A program made the translations under genes and the position numbers. A DNA stretch of 8,323 bases from an uncultured Phascolarctobacterium sp. Its GTDB lineage: Bacteria > Bacillota > Negativicutes > Acidaminococcales > Acidaminococcaceae. The notes under the pieces are model-generated. The model worked only from the letters and a program-made list of their open reading frames with translations. It had not been told where the DNA came from and did not search any database. Shown in pieces: positions 1-5,969 of the stretch. Position 1 is the stretch's first letter, and each line of letters opens with the position of its first letter. The stretch is from positions 1 through 8,323 of the forward strand of contig USBG01000067.1 in the NCBI GenBank assembly GCA_900552855.1, given 5' to 3'.

Positions 1-1
1 A

Positions 2-2395
2 TGGCTGGATGTACAACGCGAAGACTTCAAACGTCTGGGTGTTTTAGGTGATTGGGATCATCCCTATGTAACCCTGCATCATGACTTCGAAGCTGAGCAA
101 ATCCGCGTATTTGGTGAAATGGCTAAAAAAGGCTATATCTACAAAGGCAAGAAAACCGTTTACTGGTGCCCTCACTGCGAAACTGCTCTGGCAGAAGCTG
201 AAATCGAATATGGTGAGCAAAAAACTCCGACCATTTATGTAAAAATGCCCATTATCAAAGATAATGGCCAAACTCCTGAGGCTGCTAAGGGTAAACCGTC
301 CTACATGGTAATTTGGACCACCACCCCTTGGACCATGCCTGCTAACGTTGCAGTTGCTCTGAACCCTGATCTGGAATATGCATGGGTTGAATGCGAAGGC
401 GAAGTTCTCTTCATGGCAAGAGAGCTGCTGGACCAAGTTGGCAAAGCTTGCCATAAGGACCTGAGCAATGTTCTGGGTATTACCTTAGGTAAAGACATGG
501 AATTTGCAGAATGCAAACATCCTATGCCTGAGCTGGACCGTAAATCCCTGGTTGTTTTAGCTGACTATGTAACTCTGGAAGCTGGTACCGGTTGCGTACA
601 TACTGCTCCTGGTCATGGTGATGTTGACTTTGAAACTGGCCTGAGATACAAGCTGCCCATCCTGTGCCCCGTTGATGCACAAGGCAAGCTGACTGCTGAG
701 GCTGGCGAGCAATTTGCTGGTATGTTCGTATTTGATTCTAATATTCCTATCCTGAAGCATTTGGCTGAGCTGAATATGCTGTTGGGCAAAGAAAACATTA
801 AGCACCAATACGCACACTGCTGGCGCTGCAAAAACCCCATCATCTTCCGTGCTACCTCTCAATGGTTTGCGTCTGTAGATGGTTTCCGTGATGATGCTTT
901 GAAGGCTATTGCTAACGATGTACAATGGATTCCTTCCTGGGGTGAACAACGTATCCATAACATGGTTGCTGATCGTCATGACTGGTGCATCAGCCGTCAA
1001 CGTGTATGGGGCGTACCTATTCCTGTATTCTACTGCGACAACTGCGGCGAGCATATGATCAACGATGCTACTATTAATTCCGTAGCTGAAGCATTTGCTA
1101 AAGAAGGTAGTGATGCTTGGTGGGCTCATACTGCTGAAGAGCTGATGCCTGCTGGCACTGTTTGCCCCAAATGCGGTGGTACTCACTTCCATAAAGAAAC
1201 TGACATCATGGACGTTTGGTTCGACTCCGGTTCTACCCATATGTCCGTATGTGCACAACGTCCTGAGCTGAGCTGGCCGGTAGATATGTACCTGGAAGGC
1301 AGCGACCAACATCGTGGCTGGTTCCAATCCTCTCTGCTGACCTCTGTTGCTGTAACTGGCAAGGCTCCTTATAAATCTGTTCTGACTCATGGTTATGTTG
1401 TTGACGGTGAAGGCCGTAAGATGTCTAAATCTGTTGGTAACGTAGTTATTCCGCAAGACGTAATTAAACAATATGGTGCAGATATCATTCGTCTGTGGGC
1501 TGCTTCCTCTGATTATAAGGCAGATATCCGTATCTCCCCGAAAATCCTGAAACAGCTGTCTGAGGTATATCGTAAGATCCGTAACACCATGCGTTACATC
1601 CTGAGCAACACCAACGACTTCAATTATGAAACTGATGCAGTTCCGTTCAATGAAATGCTGGAGCTGGATCGTTGGGCTCTGATGCATCTGCAGCTCCTGA
1701 AGAAGGAAGTTACCGCTGCTTACGAATCTTATGATTTCCATGTTCTGTATCATGCAATCCACAACTTCTGTACTGTTGAAATGTCCAGCTTCTACCTAGA
1801 TATCCTCAAAGACAGACTGTATGCTTACAAAGCAGACAGCAAGGAACGTCGTAGCGCTCAAACTGCTATGTACGAAATCCTCATGGATCTGGTTGTAATG
1901 CTGACTCCTGTTCTGAGCTTTACCATGGAAGAAGTATGGCAATTCATGAAGAAACCTGCTAACGCTCCGGAATCTGTACAAATGGTTCCCTGGCCGGAAA
2001 TCAAAGAAGAATACATTGACGAAGCTTTGGAAGCTAAATGGGATAACTTCATTGGCATCCGCAGCGAAATCACCAAAGTACTGGAAGTTGCACGCCGCAA
2101 CAAGGTTATCGGTCACTCCCTGGATGCTGCAGTAGTTCTGCATGCAGAAGGCGAAGCACTGGAAATCTTGAAATCCGTAGAGGCTAACCTGTCTACTCTG
2201 CTGATTGTTTCTCGTGCTGCTGTTGTAGAAGGCGTTGCTGAAGGCGCTGAAGCAACTGGTCGTGAAGATCTGAAGGTTACTGTAAAAGCAGCTGAAGGCA
2301 TTAAGTGCGAACGCTGCTGGATCTATAGCGATGAAGTAGGTCAAGATGCTGAGCATCCTACCCTGTGCCGTCGTTGCGCTGAAGCAGTAAAATAA
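2..2395 (+). CDS. ileS: Isoleucyl-tRNA synthetase (5'-truncated by the window edge)
   Basis: This enzyme charges tRNA-Ile with isoleucine in the cytoplasm and proofreads valine. The reading frame is open from base 2, so the ATG at 119 is internal. 797 residues are visible, and the missing N-terminus should hold the HIGH motif. In visible-residue numbering, the CP1 editing domain shows the Thr-rich WTTTPW segment (from 105) and GTGCVHTAPGHGDVDF, with the likely editing Asp at 209. CWRC lies at 273-276. A four-Cys zinc ribbon is formed by C345/C348 and C388/C391, followed by DVWFDSGS. The class I KMSKS signature is at 473-477 (bases 1418-1432). The tRNA-binding helical domain follows, and a C-terminal zinc finger (C769, C772, C789, C792) ends the protein, as in bacterial-type IleRS. 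Leucine codons are strongly biased to CTG, which fits high expression. A terminator follows directly, so no downstream gene is co-transcribed. Family assignment is essentially certain. Confidence 0.98.
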   Translation, partial: WLDVQREDFKRLGVLGDWDHPYVTLHHDFEAEQIRVFGEMAKKGYIYKGKKTVYWCPHCETALAEAEIEYGEQKTPTIYVKMPIIKDNGQTPEAAKGKPSYMVIWTTTPWTMPANVAVALNPDLEYAWVECEGEVLFMARELLDQVGKACHKDLSNVLGITLGKDMEFAECKHPMPELDRKSLVVLADYVTLEAGTGCVHTAPGHGDVDFETGLRYKLPILCPVDAQGKLTAEAGEQFAGMFVFDSNIPILKHLAELNMLLGKENIKHQYAHCWRCKNPIIFRATSQWFASVDGFRDDALKAIANDVQWIPSWGEQRIHNMVADRHDWCISRQRVWGVPIPVFYCDNCGEHMINDATINSVAEAFAKEGSDAWWAHTAEELMPAGTVCPKCGGTHFHKETDIMDVWFDSGSTHMSVCAQRPELSWPVDMYLEGSDQHRGWFQSSLLTSVAVTGKAPYKSVLTHGYVVDGEGRKMSKSVGNVVIPQDVIKQYGADIIRLWAASSDYKADIRISPKILKQLSEVYRKIRNTMRYILSNTNDFNYETDAVPFNEMLELDRWALMHLQLLKKEVTAAYESYDFHVLYHAIHNFCTVEMSSFYLDILKDRLYAYKADSKERRSAQTAMYEILMDLVVMLTPVLSFTMEEVWQFMKKPANAPESVQMVPWPEIKEEYIDEALEAKWDNFIGIRSEITKVLEVARRNKVIGHSLDAAVVLHAEGEALEILKSVEANLSTLLIVSRAAVVEGVAEGAEATGREDLKVTVKAAEGIKCERCWIYSDEVGQDAEHPTLCRRCAEAVK

Positions 2396-2421
2396 AAATT
2401 TAAGTAAATCAGTGTAAAACC

Positions 2422-2472
2422 AAGCGTGGTTGGCTCTACTTGTCATGAGTAGAGCACCACGCTTATTTTTTT
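2422..2472 (+). terminator. Intrinsic terminator of ileS
   Basis: The arms AAGCGTGGT (2422-2430) and ACCACGCTT (2456-2464) pair perfectly. Above a small internal loop, CTCTACT pairs with AGTAGAG. A run of seven T residues (2466-2472) follows at once. This is a strong Rho-independent terminator, starting 27 bases after the ileS stop codon. Confidence 0.93.
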
Positions 2473-2515
2473 ACATAATCACCCTATTTGGCGTCAAAAT
2501 GTTACAAATTATGTT

Positions 2516-2543
2516 TTGCAGAAAAGCAATCTTATGGTAAAAT
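2516..2543 (+). promoter_or_regulatory. Sigma-70-type promoter for the CNNM/CBS gene
   Basis: A -35-like TTGCAG (2516-2521) is separated by 16 bp from TAAAAT (2538-2543). TGG stands just before the -10 box, which makes it an extended -10. Transcription should begin near 2550, giving a 5' UTR of roughly 57 nt before the TTG start. It lies downstream of the ileS terminator, so this gene is probably transcribed alone. The assignment is by inspection only. Confidence 0.6.
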
Positions 2544-2566
2544 AAAGACAATATATTTAAATTTAT

Positions 2567-2609
2567 GGAGGTGAACCTGTTTTCCTAGCTTAGGAAGCAG
2601 ACTTTTTTG
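2567..2609 (+). promoter_or_regulatory. Translation initiation region with a hairpin between SD and TTG start
   Basis: A strong Shine-Dalgarno GGAGGTG (2567-2573) lies 33 nt before the TTG start (2607), too far for normal use. The stretch between folds into a hairpin: CTG (2577-2579) with CAG (2598-2600), a T/G wobble, and TTCCTA (2582-2587) with TAGGAA (2591-2596). Looping this out leaves about 9 nt between the SD and TTG. The 3' arm contains a second SD, AGGAAG (2592-2597), also 9 nt from TTG and exposed only when the hairpin opens. A TAG at 2586 in the same frame excludes any start further upstream, so TTG is the first possible start. Confidence 0.6.
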
Positions 2610-3959
2610 GACTATCTTATAATTGTTTTTAATGTCTTTGTGATATTGTTTTTAGTTGCGCTAAATGGCTTTTTTGTGGCGTCAGAGTTTTCTATCGTAA
2701 AGGTTCGTCCTTCTCGTTTAGATGCATTGATTAAAGAGGGAAATCCTCGTGCCGTACATGCTAAAAAGGTTACAGAGCATTTGGACGCCTTTTTGTCAGT
2801 AACTCAGCTTGGTATTACCATTGCTTCTTTAGGATTAGGTTGGATTGGTGAGCCTACTGTTGCTAAGATTATGGCTCCTGTATTCCACTCCTTTAATGTC
2901 CCGCCGCAGATTGAGCATACATTAGCATTTATTGTTGGCTTCTCTGTAATTACTGCTCTGCACATTGTTCTTGGTGAGCTTGTCCCAAAATCCTTATCCA
3001 TTCAAAAGACAGAGCAGGTTGTACTTTTTGTATCTTGGCCGTTGATTGTTTTTGATAAGATGATGTACCCTGCTGTATGGGTGCTGAATCATTTAGCAAA
3101 CTGGATTTTACGTTGTATGGGTGTTAAGGCTGCTAGTGAGGCTGAAGAGGCTCATAACGAGGAAGAAATCCGTATCCTGATGGAGGAAAGCCATAAACAC
3201 GGTTATATTGATAAAACAGAGCTGACCTATTTGGATAACGTTTTTGATTTTTCTGAGCGTCATGCCAGTGATATTATGGTACCGCGTACAGATATGATTT
3301 GTATGTATCTGGAGGATTCCGTAGAGGAAAACATTAAAGTTGCTTTAAGTGAGCGTATGACTCGTTATCCTATTTGTGAAGAGGACAAGGACCATATTAT
3401 CGGCTTTTTGCATATCAAGGATTTACTGCGTGCTCTGCATGATGGTAAAAAGCCTGATTTGCGCAGCATGGCACGTGATGTTATTGTTGTACCGGAGTCC
3501 CTGCCTATTAGCAAGCTGCTGCGTACTTTGCAAAAACATCGTAGTCAATTGGCAATTCTCATTGACGAATACGGTGGTACTGCTGGTATGGTAACAGTAG
3601 AAGATATTTTAGAGGAAATCGTAGGCGAAATTCAGGACGAATTTGATGAAGAGCGACCTGAGGTTGAGGATAAGGGTGATAAGACCTATTCTGTAGACGG
3701 TAAAATGCTGTTGGATGATGTAAATGATTTCTTTGAGCTGGAGCTGGATACAGAAAATTGTGATACCATTGGTGGTTGGGTTTATGCTCAGATTGACTAT
3801 ACTCCCAAGGTTGGACAAAAGGTAGAAAATGACAAGGCTGTATTCATTGTAGAGGAAATTGATAAAATGCGTATTACACGCGTTTTAGTTAAGCTGCGTC
3901 ATGAACCTGAAAAAATCCACGAGGAATTAAAAGAAGAATATTTAGAGGATGTGCAGTAA
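2607..3959 (+). CDS. CNNM/CBS/CorC-domain membrane protein (HlyC/CorC family, probable Mg2+ or divalent cation transporter)
   Basis: This is a 450-residue membrane protein of the family often labelled hemolysin-like, several members of which are linked to Mg2+ efflux and resistance. The N-terminal CNNM (DUF21) region has four hydrophobic stretches, at about 4-26, 62-85, 103-128 and 136-165. It includes the typical LNGFFVASEF opening and GELVPKS. A charged linker leads to a CBS pair: CBS1 around 215-275, with MVPRTDM starting at 224, and CBS2 around 285-345, with DEYGGTAGMVT starting at 320. The C-terminal CorC/HlyC domain spans about 355-440. Length and domain order are normal for the family. 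The TTG start is chosen because an in-frame TAG lies 21 bases upstream and the protein begins where relatives begin. It has its own promoter and terminator. Transport substrate and direction are inferred from the family and not visible in the sequence. Confidence 0.95.
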   Translation: MDYLIIVFNVFVILFLVALNGFFVASEFSIVKVRPSRLDALIKEGNPRAVHAKKVTEHLDAFLSVTQLGITIASLGLGWIGEPTVAKIMAPVFHSFNVPPQIEHTLAFIVGFSVITALHIVLGELVPKSLSIQKTEQVVLFVSWPLIVFDKMMYPAVWVLNHLANWILRCMGVKAASEAEEAHNEEEIRILMEESHKHGYIDKTELTYLDNVFDFSERHASDIMVPRTDMICMYLEDSVEENIKVALSERMTRYPICEEDKDHIIGFLHIKDLLRALHDGKKPDLRSMARDVIVVPESLPISKLLRTLQKHRSQLAILIDEYGGTAGMVTVEDILEEIVGEIQDEFDEERPEVEDKGDKTYSVDGKMLLDDVNDFFELELDTENCDTIGGWVYAQIDYTPKVGQKVENDKAVFIVEEIDKMRITRVLVKLRHEPEKIHEELKEEYLEDVQ

Positions 3960-3980
3960 GAGCATCATTCTCAAAAAATT

Positions 3981-4008
3981 ACCCCGGAGCTTAGGCTTCG
4001 GGGTTTTT
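3981..4008 (+). terminator. Intrinsic terminator of the CNNM/CBS gene
   Basis: ACCCCGGAGC (3981-3990) pairs with GCTTCGGGGT (3995-4004), with one G/T wobble, around a TTAG loop. Five T residues follow (4004-4008). It begins 21 bases after the stop codon. Confidence 0.93.
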
Positions 4009-4236
4009 GTATGTGATTTGAAAAAAGTATTATTGTTAAAAATTGTAGTTTACTGCTATTTCGTTTTTACATGTAGGGGATGGAGAATCATAAATTGGGA
4101 AAAGTAATTGTAAAAAGATTTATATATTACCATATGGTCAAGATTATGAAACTGAATAATAAAGAAGTAATTTATCTATAATGATTTTAAACATAAAAAA
4201 TTGAAAATACGAATATCAAAATTTATTTAAATAGAC
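4009..4236. other. AT-rich intergenic gap without a supported gene
   Basis: Between the plus-strand terminator ending at 4008 and the minus-strand terminator starting at 4237 lie about 230 bases of very AT-rich DNA. The longest frame I noted from an ATG is 33 codons (4080-4181, plus), with no correctly spaced ribosome-binding site and no recognisable product. A 10-bp palindrome ACCATATGGT sits at 4129-4138. I see no tRNA, no convincing promoter and no strong hairpin. It reads as a spacer between two convergent transcription units. Confidence 0.6.
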
Positions 4237-4287
4237 AATAAAAAGCGACTGATGCTTCAAATTAAAGTAGGAAGTCATCAGGCGCTT
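4237..4287 (-). terminator. Intrinsic terminator of the carboxyltransferase gene
   Basis: Written on the plus strand, AAGCG-A-CTGATG-CTTC (4243-4258) pairs with GAAG-T-CATCAG-G-CGCTT (4271-4287), leaving a 12-nt loop. On the minus strand the stem is followed by TTTTTATT (4244 down to 4237). It lies 43 bases past the stop codon and is oriented to end the minus-strand gene. Confidence 0.88.
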
Positions 4288-4329
4288 ATGAAGGTGTCAG
4301 TTGTTATAGAAAACAGCTTGACTTAATTT

Positions 4330-5700
4330 TTACATGTCATGCAAATTGTTGGAGATATTGCTGTGACGCAGGAAGTTTAAGGTTACTTCAGGGAAGGAAG
4401 CATAGCTCAGTACATCCTCTACAGGTGCATTGGGGAAGCCTTCTTCAGCCAGTTTTTCACGCAGCTTCTTCATTTGCGGTTGGATATCATCTGCAGGGCG
4501 GTGGTCGATTTGCGGAGCATCACCAATTGCGAGGCGTTTTACCTCGGGATCGATAGGAGCAGGAGTGCGGCCATATTTGCCAAGGATAAGGTCCTTAACC
4601 TCGCGAGGTATCATTTTGTAGCGGCCCAGAGCAACGTTCAGTACAGCCATAGAGCCAACAATTTGGCTAGTAGGAGTTACCAGCGGAGGATAGCCAAGCT
4701 CTGCACGTACACGAGGCATTTCTTCCAACAGCTGAGGATATTTATCAGCAACGCCCATTTCACGCATTTGGTTTAAAAGGTTGGACAGCATACCGCCAGG
4801 AATTTGGAAGGTCAGTACCTTGGGGTCAATAGGAATGTTGCCGTTTAAATTAAAGTCACGATTCAAATTAGTGCGAACGGTTTTGAAGTAGTCAGCCAAA
4901 TCATGGAGCATAGGCAGGTCTAAACCAGTGTCGCGGTCGGTACCTTGCAGTGTTGCAACGATGGACTCAGTGCAGGGCTGGCTTGTAGATGCTGCAAAAG
5001 GAGAGAGTGCAGTATCAATCATATCAACGCCTGCTTCAATAGCTTTAAGATAGGTCATATCGCCCATTCCACTGGTAAAATGAGTATGCAGGTCAATAGG
5101 AATTTGAATTTCTGCTTTAAGGCTCTTAATCAGCTGTTCAGCAGCATAGGGGCGCAGCAGACCAGCCATATCTTTAATACAAATAGAATCAGCACCCATT
5201 TGTACAAGCTCTTTGCCAAGCTTTACAAAGTCGCTATCTTTATGATAAGGGCTAATGGTGTATACGATGCAGCCTTGAACATGAGCGCCCGCTTCTTTAG
5301 CGGCACGCATTGCACATTCTAGGTTACGAGTATCATTAAGTGCGTCAAAAATACGGATGATGGATACGCCATTGGCAACAGAACGATTTACAAACTCTCT
5401 AACAACATCATCTGCATAGTGATTGTAGCCAAGTACGTTCTGACCGCGAAGAAGCATTTGGATGGGAGTTTTAGGAAGATGCTTTTTCAAGGTGCGCAGT
5501 CTTTGCCAAGGATCTTCGTTAAGGAAACGCAGGCAAGAGTCGAAGGTGGCGCCGCCCCATGCTTCTAATGCGTAGTATCCAGCATTGTCCAGCTGTTCTA
5601 AAGCAGGAAGCATATCGGTAATACGCATTCTGGTTGCAGCCAAGGACTGGTGACCATCACGCAGTACTGTTTCAACTATTTTCAGTGGTTGTTTAGTCAT
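4330..5700 (-). CDS. Biotin-dependent carboxyltransferase subunit without biotinyl domain (OadA / PycB / transcarboxylase 5S family)
   Basis: This is a 456-residue TIM-barrel carboxyltransferase that moves CO2 between a 2-oxoacid (oxaloacetate/pyruvate) and a carrier-bound biotin. Conserved motifs are RDGHQS (14-19, with metal-ligand Asp15), EAWGGATFD (46-54), LLRGQN (83-88), CIKDMAG with the Lys176 expected to be carboxylated, and DLHTHFTSGMG with metal ligands His205 and His207. A C-terminal conserved carboxylase (PYC/OADA) domain follows. The protein stops where OadA or PycB proteins of about 570-600 residues would continue into a Pro/Ala linker and a biotinyl-lysine domain, and no MKM motif is present. 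A separate biotin carrier must therefore be encoded elsewhere. ATG at 5700 is preferred over the in-frame GTG at 5709 because that GTG lies inside the Shine-Dalgarno. No oadB, oadG or carrier gene is adjacent, so the exact reaction is undecided. Confidence 0.92.
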   Translation of the reverse strand: MTKQPLKIVETVLRDGHQSLAATRMRITDMLPALEQLDNAGYYALEAWGGATFDSCLRFLNEDPWQRLRTLKKHLPKTPIQMLLRGQNVLGYNHYADDVVREFVNRSVANGVSIIRIFDALNDTRNLECAMRAAKEAGAHVQGCIVYTISPYHKDSDFVKLGKELVQMGADSICIKDMAGLLRPYAAEQLIKSLKAEIQIPIDLHTHFTSGMGDMTYLKAIEAGVDMIDTALSPFAASTSQPCTESIVATLQGTDRDTGLDLPMLHDLADYFKTVRTNLNRDFNLNGNIPIDPKVLTFQIPGGMLSNLLNQMREMGVADKYPQLLEEMPRVRAELGYPPLVTPTSQIVGSMAVLNVALGRYKMIPREVKDLILGKYGRTPAPIDPEVKRLAIGDAPQIDHRPADDIQPQMKKLREKLAEEGFPNAPVEDVLSYASFPEVTLNFLRHSNISNNLHDM

Positions 5701-5712
5701 TATTATCACTCC
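5698..5712 (-). promoter_or_regulatory. Ribosome-binding site that sets the carboxyltransferase start
   Basis: On the minus strand, GGAG (5712-5709) lies 8 nt before ATG (5700-5698). The longer in-frame alternative would begin at the GTG overlapping this SD (5709-5707) and has no ribosome-binding site of its own, so the ATG is the better start. Confidence 0.8.
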
Positions 5713-5734
5713 GAGTAAAATGTAGTGTTTTTTA

Positions 5735-5816
5735 GTCCCTCTCCAAGGACATTGTTTAAATTAAAAGTCACCTGCATTTTTTTGTGTAAAATAATAATTC
5801 ATAAATTACAGCAGGT
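5735..5816 (-). promoter_or_regulatory. Structured 5' leader of the carboxyltransferase mRNA (candidate cis-regulatory RNA)
   Basis: In the minus-strand RNA, ACCTGC (5816-5811) pairs with GCAGGT (5775-5770). Stacked directly on it, TGTAA (5810-5806) pairs with TTACA (5789-5785), with a 9-nt bulge on the 3' side. Closer to the gene, GTCC (5750-5747) can pair with GGAC (5738-5735). Together these lie in a leader of roughly 165 nt (from promoter P1) or 127 nt (from P2). I do not recognise a known riboswitch class, and the first stem may simply be a stabilising or processing element. Confidence 0.4.
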
Positions 5817-5833
5817 TAAAGTTAGTTTAATGG

Positions 5834-5862
5834 ACTATACTAAAGAAGGGATATATAGCCAA
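5834..5862 (-). promoter_or_regulatory. Candidate proximal promoter (P2) for the carboxyltransferase gene
   Basis: On the minus strand, TTGGCT (5862-5857, four of six matches to TTGACA) is followed after 17 bp by TATAGT (5839-5834, five of six matches to TATAAT). Transcription would begin near 5827. This is an alternative or addition to the distal extended -10 promoter P1 at 5873-5881. Confidence 0.4.
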
Positions 5863-5864
5863 TT

Positions 5865-5922
5865 ATGTATACATTATATCATAAATATGTGCAATAAAAA
5901 AGAGAAAAGAATACTGTATACA
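5865..5922 (-). promoter_or_regulatory. Extended -10 promoter (P1) with paired TGTATACA palindromes (candidate operator)
   Basis: On the minus strand, TGATATAAT (5881-5873) is a perfect TATAAT with an extended -10 TG. The -35 region at 17 bp is only T-rich, so it would depend on the extended element. The palindrome TGTATACA occurs twice, at 5866-5873 (within the 10-bp ATGTATACAT, touching the -10 and the start site) and at 5915-5922, with centres 49 bp apart. A dimeric repressor, for example of GntR type whose sites often have a GT...AC core, could bind both. The repressor is inferred and not seen in the window. Confidence 0.45.
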
Positions 5923-5932
5923 AATAATTTGT

Positions 5933-5964
5933 AAAAAAATTACCGCAGCCATATGACTGCGGTA
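5933..5964 (-). terminator. Intrinsic terminator of the PBP gene
   Basis: Written on the plus strand, TACCGCAG (5941-5948) pairs perfectly with CTGCGGTA (5957-5964) around an 8-nt loop. On the minus strand the stem is followed by ATTTTTTT (5940-5933). It starts 5 bases after the stop codon. A weaker T-rich stretch on the other side would give some bidirectional activity. Confidence 0.93.
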
Positions 5965-5969
5965 TATTT

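Noticed and set aside
119..121. ATG at 119 as the start of ileS
   Set aside because: The frame is open and IleRS-like from base 2 (WLDVQREDFKRLGVLGDWDHP), so this Met is internal and the true start lies outside the window.
557..1762. Long minus-strand open frame (401 codons) opposite ileS
   Set aside because: It is antisense to a perfectly conserved synthetase, its product has no recognisable domain, and it is explained by the codon bias of ileS.
1796..2446. Minus-strand open frame (216 codons) across the ileS 3' end and terminator
   Set aside because: Its predicted start lies inside the ileS terminator hairpin, its product is not recognisable, and it is antisense to conserved coding sequence.
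2565..2588. Seven-codon leader peptide upstream of the CNNM gene
   Set aside because: No ribosome-binding site precedes the ATG. The good SD overlaps it, so it is mentioned only within the hairpin finding.
4080..4181. 33-codon plus-strand frame in the intergenic gap
   Set aside because: AGGGG abuts the ATG with no spacing, no convincing promoter was found, and the AT-rich composition gives Lys, Ile and Asn codons by chance.
5725..5934. 69-codon plus-strand frame (and its 34-codon internal version from 5830) upstream of the carboxyltransferase
   Set aside because: No SD, no recognisable domain, and it overlaps the leader and promoters of the minus-strand gene.
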